A DNA stretch of 6,078 bases from Nitrospina sp. (lineage in GTDB: Bacteria > Nitrospinota > Nitrospinia > Nitrospinales > VA-1). Position 1 is the first letter of the stretch; every line of letters starts with the position of its first letter. Under the pieces are notes generated by a model. The model searched no databases and had not been told where the DNA came from. It was given only the letters and a program-made list of their open reading frames with translations. Location: contig JABJCF010000384.1 in assembly GCA_018665625.1 (NCBI GenBank), forward strand, positions 1 to 6,078. The letters run 5' to 3'. The translations under genes and the position numbers were made by a program. Below are positions 1 through 5,595 of the stretch, piece after piece.

Positions 1-36
1 ATATTATCATATAATTATGTTTAAATTACAACAAAT

Positions 37-65
37 ATTATAACGATTTTACCAATATTCGATAA
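37..65 (-). promoter_or_regulatory. Weak candidate promoter pointing out of the left edge
   Basis: On the minus strand a perfect TATAAT (37-42) lies 17 bases after TTATCG (60-65), which matches only two of six -35 bases. It could serve a gene beyond the left edge, but AT-rich sequence produces such matches by chance. Confidence 0.2.
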
Positions 66-105
66 CTAGCGATATTCCAAAGGTTTTGATTTTAAAGCCT
101 GTAGT

Positions 106-129
106 CATTTTAATAGGTATATTAAAATG
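106..129. repeat. Perfect 10-bp inverted repeat downstream of tolB
   Basis: CATTTTAATA (106-115) and TATTAAAATG (120-129) are exact reverse complements with a 4-base loop. They lie about 50 bases past the tolB stop. The stem is AT-rich and no T-run follows on either strand, so a classic intrinsic terminator is not supported. A weak mRNA 3' hairpin or a regulator site are the alternatives. The surrounding stretch 1-179 has no convincing gene. Confidence 0.5.
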
Positions 130-179
130 GTAACGGAAACTTTTCTATCTGACAACGTTTTTTTTCAATCTTTTAACGT

Positions 180-1529
180 TTAATGGCTGAAGTAGGGAGA
201 CCAGGAGGGGCTATGACTTTTTCCGGAGAAAGTTAACTGACGAGCGGCACTGCTGCCGGGACGTTGGATAAAGATATTGAAGCGGTTGTTTGTTCGTTTT
301 CGGTAAACGAGGAAACGTCCATCAGGCGACCAGCTGGGTTGTTCGGCACTTCCCAGTCCGGTAGTCACAACCGTGCTTTTATGTGTGTTAAAATCGTAAA
401 CACTGATTTGAAACTTCCGTCCCTGGCGTGCAGTATAGGCTATTTTATCGCCATTGGGAGACCACGAGGGGTTGTCATTATAAGAGGAACCAAAAGAGAT
501 GCGAGTTACTTTTCCGCTATCTCCTTTTTCAGAATCCATTATATAAATTTGTGGTGAGCCAGTTCCCGAGCGATCTGAAGTGAACGCAATTTTTTTCCCA
601 TCAGGCGACCAGGTTGGAGATGTGTCGATATTAAAATGGCGCGTCAATCTCTTCAACTTTCTGTTCTTCTGTAACAGGTAAATCTCAGAATTCTGATCTC
701 GACTCAATACCATAGCGATCTTTTGCATATCAGGTGACCATGCCGGTGCTGCATTCAAACCTGGCAAGCGGTGTAGAGTTTGGCGTTTTTCACCGGAAGT
801 GTCGATCATAATTAGATCTGGGTTATGCGCGGCATAGGATGTGTAAACAATCCACTTTCCATCGGGTGACCATGCAGGGCTTAAGTTTACTGTTTTATCG
901 CGGGTCAGTTTACGCAAATTGTATCCGTCAAAATCTACAACATAAACTTCTTTATTGCCATTTTCCTGTCCTAGAAAAGTGATCTGTGTTTCGGCGATTC
1001 CACGCTTCCCCGTTAGTTGCGATACGACTTCATCGGCAAACCGGTGTACCACCTTGCGGAGCAATTCTGGCGAAGCTCTATATCGCTTGCCTAGCATGAA
1101 TCTTTTATTTACAGCATCATAAAGGCGAAAAGTGAAAATTTGACCTCTCCCTTTCGATATCATCTCATATTCTGTTTTAATGACCCATTGAGCTCCTACT
1201 TGTCTCCAACTTCTATAATTCACATCAGAGTCAGACCGTTCCATTCTTTCTAGCTCTTCAAAAACGGGTTTCCTTAACAAGGAAAATAATTCTGAAAGGG
1301 CCAAATCCTTTCCTAGAATGCTTTTTGCTTCCTTGCCCATACCTCTAATATCTGACCCATTTCCCTTAAACACGAAGTCAGTGATCGCCAGGGAAACTTT
1401 TTTCTGAGTTTCTTTTTCTAAATCCAGTCTCACTTGAGGGTCTGCTTCCGCATTTGCGGAAATTAAAAAAACAAGGGCTACAAAAACCCAGGTAAATAAT
1501 TGGCTTGTTCTATTCGTCTTTAGGGACAT
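180..1529 (-). CDS. tolB: TolB, periplasmic beta-propeller of the Tol-Pal system
   Basis: The protein has 449 residues, close to the usual TolB length of about 430. Residues 1-27 are a Sec-type signal peptide: KTNR basic start, hydrophobic stretch about 11-24, and ANA or AEA before a cleavage site near 27-29. The mature N-terminus (DPQVRLDLE) sits where the TolA-binding strand of E. coli TolB lies. Residues about 40-175 fit the N-terminal TolB domain. Residues about 180-449 form a six-bladed propeller of TolB/PD40 repeats, each marked by a WSP motif (W at 220, 264, 307, 356, 400, 443), spaced 43-49 residues. In the family, TolB is a soluble periplasmic protein that links TolA to Pal during envelope constriction. 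It is the last gene of the tol cluster visible here. Its start overlaps the end of tolA by 20 bases and has no clear Shine-Dalgarno site, which suggests translational coupling. Identification is firm. Confidence 0.96.
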   Translation of the reverse strand: MSLKTNRTSQLFTWVFVALVFLISANAEADPQVRLDLEKETQKKVSLAITDFVFKGNGSDIRGMGKEAKSILGKDLALSELFSLLRKPVFEELERMERSDSDVNYRSWRQVGAQWVIKTEYEMISKGRGQIFTFRLYDAVNKRFMLGKRYRASPELLRKVVHRFADEVVSQLTGKRGIAETQITFLGQENGNKEVYVVDFDGYNLRKLTRDKTVNLSPAWSPDGKWIVYTSYAAHNPDLIMIDTSGEKRQTLHRLPGLNAAPAWSPDMQKIAMVLSRDQNSEIYLLQKNRKLKRLTRHFNIDTSPTWSPDGKKIAFTSDRSGTGSPQIYIMDSEKGDSGKVTRISFGSSYNDNPSWSPNGDKIAYTARQGRKFQISVYDFNTHKSTVVTTGLGSAEQPSWSPDGRFLVYRKRTNNRFNIFIQRPGSSAARQLTFSGKSHSPSWSPYFSH

Positions 1530-2784
1530 ATTTAAAGTAGATACTTAAAAAAAGGTTGGACATCTTTAACTCTTTTGGGAAATGAGGAAATGGAACCGAG
1601 TCAAGAACTGCACGCACGGCCAGAGTATCCAATGCTTCCACGCCAGAGCTTTGCTTTATAAAAGGCTTGTCTATATTGCCTTTGGGGAAAATATGGAACG
1701 AAATAATTGCTTCCTTACTATGTCGTTCTGCCAGAGGGTCTCGCCAATTCTTATATGTTTTTTCTTGAATCAAGCCGGCATAGAGAGATTGTATGTCTGC
1801 TCCAGGATCTCCTTCCCGATCAGAAAAAACATACGATTCGTCTTCACTTTTTGATTCGATTTTTGAAGGTGAATCGGGTAAAGTTCGCAACCTGCTCTGA
1901 AACTTGGATTCATCGAACTTTGTGCCGCCAATTTCTACTTTTACTCTGGAAGATTCTACCGTAAGCGATTCGAACTTTTCCAGAACGGAATCATAAGCCT
2001 TACTTTTTTCTTCTTTCACGACGGTGCCTGTTGTTTGCTTTTCATCTGTTTTTTCGATCTTTGCATCGAATTTGGCTAATTTTTCGAGTTCGCTTAAAAG
2101 GTCTCTTTTCTTAGCAACAGGTGGTGTTTCTTCGATTGCTTTTTCCTTTATAGGGTCAGGTTCCTTTTCTGCTTTTTTTTCTTCTATCATCTCTTCCATT
2201 TTTAATTCTTCGAAGTCTTCAAGCAGGCTTTCGACAACAGGTCTATAGGTGTCTTCTTTTTCAATTTTAATTTTTTTATCCTTCAACTTTTCAAGTTCGC
2301 GAAATGTTTCTTCCAAAACTGGTTTTTTAATTTTTGGCTTGGCAACCTGTTTCTTGGGGCGTTCCAATAATGCCAACTGATCTAATTCTTCAATCATTTT
2401 TTTTGCAGGCAGGGGAGCTACAGCCGCCGCTTTTTTATCTAGTTTATTAAGCTCAGTAATTATTTTGTTTGGCTTAGGAGGAGCTTTTCTTTTTATTACC
2501 TTTTTAGCGGGTGCTGTTTTTTTTGCAGGAGGTTTATTTTTTTTGATAGAAGACTTATTTTTTCTTATTTGGGCTTTATTTTTGTTGGTAGGTTTTTTCT
2601 TTGCCGCTGACTTGTTGCCTGAAGAAATTTCAACCAGGTTAACCATGAAAGCCGGGACTATGGCTTTTACTGCAGCCTTGGGCTGGGGGAGGAATAAGAC
2701 AAAAGTGAGAAGAGCCAAATGCCCGAAAACAGAAAACACGAGCATTTGATTATAATCTATGGACTGGGAAAACTGGGCTCTCAT
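1510..2784 (-). CDS. tolA: TolA-like protein: N-terminal anchor, lysine/glutamate-rich arm, TonB-type C-terminal domain
   Basis: This 424-residue protein has one N-terminal membrane segment (about 14-34). It carries the SxxxH motif at S18 and H22, the residues TolA/TonB proteins use to contact the TolQR motor. Residues about 55-110 are very rich in K, P and A. Residues about 110-275 are charged and probably helical. They hold six copies of a degenerate motif resembling ELxxL (near 111, 133, 163, 191, 232, 269). Residues about 332-424 match a TonB/TolA C-terminal domain: a Y-x-x-L-I start, NWRDP, an ISFHIFPKGNI strand pair, and a VPFPHFP segment. In the family, TolA spans the periplasm and moves under TolQR energy to reach TolB, Pal and the outer membrane. 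It starts 5 bases after the tolR stop, without an evident Shine-Dalgarno site. The arm is too divergent to recognise by itself; order and architecture make the call. A TonB role is unlikely next to tolB. Confidence 0.9.
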   Translation of the reverse strand: MRAQFSQSIDYNQMLVFSVFGHLALLTFVLFLPQPKAAVKAIVPAFMVNLVEISSGNKSAAKKKPTNKNKAQIRKNKSSIKKNKPPAKKTAPAKKVIKRKAPPKPNKIITELNKLDKKAAAVAPLPAKKMIEELDQLALLERPKKQVAKPKIKKPVLEETFRELEKLKDKKIKIEKEDTYRPVVESLLEDFEELKMEEMIEEKKAEKEPDPIKEKAIEETPPVAKKRDLLSELEKLAKFDAKIEKTDEKQTTGTVVKEEKSKAYDSVLEKFESLTVESSRVKVEIGGTKFDESKFQSRLRTLPDSPSKIESKSEDESYVFSDREGDPGADIQSLYAGLIQEKTYKNWRDPLAERHSKEAIISFHIFPKGNIDKPFIKQSSGVEALDTLAVRAVLDSVPFPHFPKELKMSNLFLSIYFKYVPKDE

Positions 2785-2789
2785 GAGTT

Positions 2790-3182
2790 TTAAGGTTCGG
2801 TCACCATTCCAATATTCTCGACTCCTGCTTTTTTAACCGTTGCCATTACATGCATAACAAATCCATAGTCCAGCATTTTATCTGCGCGCAAATAAATGCT
2901 GGCATCTTTAGCATTCCCAATATGCATTTCGACTTTTCGAGTCAAGGCCATAAGGTTTGCCAGTTCCTCCTGTTTCCAAAATATTTTTTTATTACTTTTG
3001 ACAGTAATAGTGGGAATTTCTTTAATGGTTATAGGTGCGATAGATTCTTTAGGCAACTGAACATCCATTCCATGTTGCATTAAGGGAGCCGTGATCATAA
3101 AGATCACGAGTAACACAAGCATAACATCCACAAATGGAGTCACATTGATGTCAGCTAAAAAAGGTCGTCTTCGTTTTAGCAT
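2790..3182 (-). CDS. tolR: TolR, ExbD/TolR-family inner-membrane motor subunit
   Basis: The 130-residue protein has the standard ExbD/TolR layout. A short basic cytoplasmic start (KRRR at 3-6) leads into the signature ADINVTPFVDVMLVLLVIFM (10-29), with one transmembrane helix about 17-35. D19 is the membrane aspartate expected to carry protons through the TolQ channel. A periplasmic domain follows, with a LPKE segment (43-46). It ends in the family motif IYLRADKMLDYG (96-107), then VKKAGVENIGMVTE. TolR partners with TolQ to turn the proton gradient into movement of TolA. It begins 7 bases after tolQ and ends 5 bases before tolA. The A-rich sequence before its ATG holds no Shine-Dalgarno match, so coupling to tolQ translation is likely. 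ExbD would be the alternative name, but tolA and tolB downstream settle it as TolR. Confidence 0.95.
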   Translation of the reverse strand: MLKRRRPFLADINVTPFVDVMLVLLVIFMITAPLMQHGMDVQLPKESIAPITIKEIPTITVKSNKKIFWKQEELANLMALTRKVEMHIGNAKDASIYLRADKMLDYGFVMHVMATVKKAGVENIGMVTEP

Positions 3183-3189
3183 TATTTTT

Positions 3190-3942
3190 TTAGGAAAGAT
3201 CGAGGGAACTTTCTCTTTCCTTTGAGAGTGTAAAGTTTTTTTCTGCTAAATAGATAAAGTCCTGGCAAAAGTCATCCATGGTGGAAGTAAGTACAAAAAT
3301 TTTGTTGTTAAGGTAGTTGAAAAAGATAACTGCTGGAATGGCCGCCACGAGCCCCGCCGCCGTGGCGATGAGAGCTTCTGCTATTCCAGGGGCTACACCC
3401 CCTATGCTTGCAGTTCCCTGAACCCCGATTGATCGAAAAGAATGCATAATGCCCCAAACCGTACCAAATAACCCGATGAAAGGGGTTGTGCTGCCCGTGG
3501 TTGCAAGAAATTCCAATCGTTTGGAAAATCGCTCCACTTCTCGATTAATAGCTTTATTCAGCGCAAGACTGATTCCCTTAATATCTCTCTCGGTCAGTTT
3601 CTCTCCAGATGATAAAGGCAACTCCCCACGTTTTTTTCTGTCGTCCTTAGCCATTTCCTGGAATAGATATAGCTCGCGATAACCTGTTAAGAATAGCCGT
3701 GCCAATGGGCTCACCTGTAATTCTTTGGCAAAAGAATATATTTGTGTGAGGTTTTCGGTTTTGGAAAATACTTCAAGGAATTTGTTGTCTTCACTTCTGG
3801 CGGACCGATAAACAAAATATTTGTTCAACATAATGGCCCACGAGGTTATGGAGAAAATCAAAAGGATTAACAAAACTCCTTTTGCCATCATGCTGGACTG
3901 AATAATGAGTTCAACAACACCTAAAGGCTGATCAGGAATCAT
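3190..3942 (-). CDS. tolQ: TolQ, MotA/TolQ/ExbB-family proton channel
   Basis: The protein has 250 residues; E. coli TolQ has about 230. There are three membrane helices: about 18-40, 145-168 and 188-209. The hallmark block PFIGLFGTVWGIMHSF (154-169) is TolQ-like, and the third helix carries APGIAEALIATAAGLVAAIPAV (184-205). T194 sits in that helix where the family has its conserved channel threonine. The cytoplasmic loop is slightly long, with a charged stretch KDDRKKRGELPLSSGEK (99-115) that may explain the extra length. TolQ forms the ring around TolR in the inner membrane and conducts protons to power TolA. It is the first gene of the tol operon, 177 bases after efp, with its own candidate promoter. 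The first ATG leaves about 17 residues before helix 1, as in E. coli TolQ, so that start was kept over the ATGs at codons 18 and 19. A partial AAAGAGA lies upstream as a weak ribosome site. Confidence 0.95.
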   Translation of the reverse strand: MIPDQPLGVVELIIQSSMMAKGVLLILLIFSITSWAIMLNKYFVYRSARSEDNKFLEVFSKTENLTQIYSFAKELQVSPLARLFLTGYRELYLFQEMAKDDRKKRGELPLSSGEKLTERDIKGISLALNKAINREVERFSKRLEFLATTGSTTPFIGLFGTVWGIMHSFRSIGVQGTASIGGVAPGIAEALIATAAGLVAAIPAVIFFNYLNNKIFVLTSTMDDFCQDFIYLAEKNFTLSKERESSLDLS

Positions 3943-3998
3943 ACTTGGTATCTCTTTGGGAGAAGGCTGGGTTTAAAGGGGGCGGTGCTTGATTAAAT

Positions 3999-4036
3999 TT
4001 TAATTAAATATTTCAACAACTTACTTTAATTAAATA
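3999..4036. repeat. Direct repeat of the palindrome-containing box TTTAATTAAATA in front of tolQ
   Basis: The 12-base word TTTAATTAAATA occurs exactly at 3999-4010 and again at 4025-4036, 26 bases apart start to start. Each copy contains the 10-base palindrome TTTAATTAAA. The distal copy covers most of the candidate -10 and part of the spacer of the tolQ promoter. The proximal copy lies just past the predicted start point. This is a typical position for operator sites. The region is AT-rich, so chance cannot be excluded. Confidence 0.5.
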
Positions 4037-4051
4037 CAGGGGTTAAGTCAA
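4023..4051 (-). promoter_or_regulatory. Probable sigma70-type promoter of the tolQRAB operon
   Basis: On the minus strand, TTGACT (4046-4051) is followed by a 17-base spacer and TAAAGT (4023-4028). The -35 matches five of six consensus bases and the -10 four of six, at ideal spacing. Transcription would start near 4016, giving a leader of about 70 bases before the tolQ ATG. No convincing terminator separates it from efp, so some read-through from efp is also possible. The -10 is overlapped by a copy of a repeated palindromic box. Confidence 0.55.
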
Positions 4052-4119
4052 ATAATAATAAGGAAGAAAATTAGCAGCAGTGGTGGAGGTCTCGATTGCT
4101 CAACCCGATATAGCCGGGA

Positions 4120-4692
4120 TCAGGATTTAACCCGTTCCAGGTATTCACCGGAGGTTGTTGAAACTTTTACGGATTCACCTATTTTAATAAACTGCGGTAC
4201 CGTTATCACAAGTCCGGTTTCAAGAGTGGCGGGTTTTCCCGACCCGGATGCTGTCGCTCCCTTCAAGCCAGGTTCGGTGTCTGTGACTTTCAATTCGACA
4301 ATTTCAGGAAAGGATACGCCGATAGGCGCATCGTCGCAGAACTCTACAACAACGCGGGTATTGGGAAGCATAAATTTTTTCCCATCACCAATCACTTTTT
4401 CATCAAGAAAAATTTGCTCATAGGTTTCGCAGTTCATGAAACAATATCCTGAAGGGTCTTCGTAAAGATATTCCATATCAATCTGTTCCATTTCCGCGCG
4501 TTCAACGGATTCATCTGCCCGAAACTTGATTTCCGTTTGGGTCCCATCTTTAAGGTTTCTTAGCTTGGCCTGCATGAAGGCCTTGCCTTTTCCTGGTGTT
4601 CGGTGTTCTGCTGTCATCACCCGATACAAAACCCCTTTTACTTTGATTACGTAACCAGAACGCAACCCATTGCCATTTACAAATGCGACCAT
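4120..4692 (-). CDS. efp: Elongation factor P
   Basis: The 190-residue protein has near-standard EF-P length (188 in E. coli) and the three-domain layout: KOW-like domain about 1-65, then OB folds about 66-130 and 131-190. The tip loop TPGKGKAF (32-39) places K35 at the position of E. coli K34, the lysine that receives a modification. LKDGTQTEIKFRADE follows as in bacterial EF-P. The signature segments YLYEDPSGYCFMN, DTEPGLKGATASGSGKPATLETG and the SGEYLERVK end are all present. EF-P binds the ribosome between the P and E sites and rescues stalling on consecutive prolines. The lysine and loop fit a modifiable EF-P, not the arginine/rhamnose type. No modification enzyme gene is visible here. 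Its start has a good Shine-Dalgarno site and a strong promoter. It lies upstream of, and in the same direction as, tolQRAB. Confidence 0.97.
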   Translation of the reverse strand: MVAFVNGNGLRSGYVIKVKGVLYRVMTAEHRTPGKGKAFMQAKLRNLKDGTQTEIKFRADESVERAEMEQIDMEYLYEDPSGYCFMNCETYEQIFLDEKVIGDGKKFMLPNTRVVVEFCDDAPIGVSFPEIVELKVTDTEPGLKGATASGSGKPATLETGLVITVPQFIKIGESVKVSTTSGEYLERVKS

Positions 4693-4700
4693 TTTTTAAA

Positions 4701-4706
4701 GACCTC
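4701..4706 (-). promoter_or_regulatory. Ribosome binding site of efp
   Basis: On the minus strand GAGGTC lies 8 bases before the efp ATG. It supports the chosen start and contrasts with the tol genes, which lack such a site. Confidence 0.75.
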
Positions 4707-4711
4707 AATGA

Positions 4712-4735
4712 ATAAAATGTTATTCGTGATTTTAT
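4712..4735. repeat. Inverted repeat in the efp leader
   Basis: ATAAAAT (4712-4718) and ATTTTAT (4729-4735) are perfect complements around a 10-base centre. The element falls inside the predicted efp 5' leader, a few bases upstream of the Shine-Dalgarno site. The stem is all A-T and short, so an RNA hairpin would be weak. It could equally be a protein site or chance. Confidence 0.3.
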
Positions 4736-4761
4736 GAGCTTAGAGAATATCCAATTTTGTG

Positions 4762-4789
4762 ATTATATAGAGCAAGCCTTGAGAATCAA
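4762..4789 (-). promoter_or_regulatory. Strong sigma70-type promoter for efp
   Basis: On the minus strand TTGATT (4784-4789), a 16-base spacer and a perfect TATAAT (4762-4767) are found. Transcription would start near 4755, giving a leader of about 60 bases before the efp ATG. It lies in the divergent region shared with the methyltransferase gene. Confidence 0.65.
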
Positions 4790-4835
4790 GAGAAATCATT
4801 GAAGGTCTGTTGACCCCCTAAATTAGCTTTAAATT

Positions 4836-5486
4836 ATGAATTGTCCACTCTGCCTCACCACAGCGAAATATTTTACTACGGGAGAAAATCGACAATATTT
4901 CCTTTGTGGACTTTGTGAGTTGATTTTTGTTCCTCCAGAATTCCATGTTCCAGCCGAATCTGAGAGGGATCGATATCTAGAACACGAAAACAGTCTCGAA
5001 AGTGAAGGTTATGTGGCCATGTTCATGGATAAAATTAATCTCGTTAAAAAACATTGTCCGCAAATAAAAACAGCGCTGGATTTTGGGTGTGGATATGAGC
5101 CGGTTTTAAAAACCCTACTTGAAAGAGAAGGGATTGAGACTGAAATTTATGATCTAAACTTTTTCCCCAATTTACCTGCAAACAAAACCTATGATTTAGT
5201 TATCTCAACAGAAACCTTTGAACATTTTAAAAAACCAAAGCAAGATATTCAAGAGGTTGCAAATTGCGTCACACCTTCTGGTTTTCTTGCGGTGATGACC
5301 CGGTTTTATCCTTTAATAAAAGAAAACTCGGATGAGTTTGCAAAATGGTATTACCAGCGAGACCCTACACACATTGCTTTTTATACATCAAAAACATTTC
5401 AATGGATTGCGCAGGATATGGGATTTCAAGTTGTCTTAGATAACAAGTTTGATTTTGTTTTGCTAAAGAAATCTAGTCTTTTATAA
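4836..5486 (+). CDS. Class I SAM-dependent methyltransferase with N-terminal CxxC...CxxC head
   Basis: The 216-residue protein has two parts. Residues 3-27 carry two CxxC pairs (C3, C6, C24, C27), which look like a small zinc ribbon. From about residue 78 there is a Rossmann-type methyltransferase fold: motif I ALDFGCGYEP (80-89), an acidic strand end at YDLN (105-108), and YDLVISTETFEHF (119-131). WYYQRDPTHIAFYT (171-184) follows late in the domain, a block shared by many Methyltransf_11/23-type enzymes. It would use S-adenosylmethionine; the substrate cannot be told. An in-frame TAA just upstream at 4830-4832 and the immediate CPLC motif fix the start. No Shine-Dalgarno site or clear promoter was found. 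It is divergent from efp and followed by ettA after 109 bases. No signal peptide or membrane helix is seen, so it is probably cytoplasmic. Family call is firm; function unknown. Confidence 0.88.
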   Translation: MNCPLCLTTAKYFTTGENRQYFLCGLCELIFVPPEFHVPAESERDRYLEHENSLESEGYVAMFMDKINLVKKHCPQIKTALDFGCGYEPVLKTLLEREGIETEIYDLNFFPNLPANKTYDLVISTETFEHFKKPKQDIQEVANCVTPSGFLAVMTRFYPLIKENSDEFAKWYYQRDPTHIAFYTSKTFQWIAQDMGFQVVLDNKFDFVLLKKSSLL

Positions 5487-5511
5487 GAAAATGCCTTTTT
5501 TACAAAAAATT

Positions 5512-5520
5512 TGTTATAAA
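5512..5520 (+). promoter_or_regulatory. Candidate extended -10 promoter for ettA
   Basis: TG at 5512-5513, one base, then TATAAA (5515-5520) form an extended -10 element. No good -35 is present 17 bases upstream, which extended -10 promoters tolerate. The start would be near 5527, giving a leader of about 70 bases to ettA. Confidence 0.4.
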
Positions 5521-5534
5521 AGTATTTTTGGGGC

Positions 5535-5554
5535 GGCTGTGAAAACACAGCTTT
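5535..5554 (+). terminator. Small hairpin between the methyltransferase gene and ettA (weak terminator or leader hairpin)
   Basis: GCTGTG (5536-5541) and CACAGC (5546-5551) pair perfectly around an AAAA loop, with one possible extra G-U pair. Only three T residues follow, so intrinsic termination would be weak. If the upstream extended -10 is used, the hairpin lies at the very 5' end of the ettA mRNA. Confidence 0.35.
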
Positions 5555-5585
5555 AACCCAATTCAGCCTTTTTAGAACTTAAACC

Positions 5586-5593
5586 AAGAGGGA
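5586..5593 (+). promoter_or_regulatory. Ribosome binding site of ettA
   Basis: AAGAGGGA lies just before the ettA ATG at 5596 and gives a purine-rich Shine-Dalgarno match. The spacing is short (2 bases from the end of the purine run, about 5 from its GAG core). It supports this start over the internal ATG at codon 9. Confidence 0.6.
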
Positions 5594-5595
5594 AT

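Noticed and set aside
154..180. Two AACGTT boxes, 21 bases apart, overlapping the tolB stop, as a terminator stem
   Set aside because: AACGTT is itself a palindrome, the stem would be 6 bp with a 15-base loop, and the T-tract is missing. Kept only as a curiosity.
2465..2749. Plus-strand open frame with a hydrophobic, phenylalanine-rich product that looks like a small membrane protein
   Set aside because: It is the antisense of the lysine-rich tolA arm: AAA codons read backwards give TTT/Phe. It has no ribosome site and tolA is clearly the real gene.
1510..3942. Reading the cluster as ExbB-ExbD-TonB for nutrient uptake
   Set aside because: A clear TolB follows, and the channel subunit has the TolQ-type PFIGLFGTVWGIMHSF block, so Tol-Pal is the better reading.
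4014..4019. Alternative -35 TTGTTG for tolQ with TAATCA as -10
   Set aside because: The -10 match is poor; the TTGACT/TAAAGT pair at 4023-4051 fits much better.
4104..4118. CCCG...CGGG hairpin right after the efp stop as a terminator
   Set aside because: The stem is only 4 bp with a 7-base loop and no T-run follows on the minus strand, so it does not support termination.
4741..4835. Plus-strand promoter for the methyltransferase gene, such as TTGACC at 4810-4815
   Set aside because: No acceptable -10 fits at 16-18 bases; the ATG arrives too soon. No promoter can be supported.
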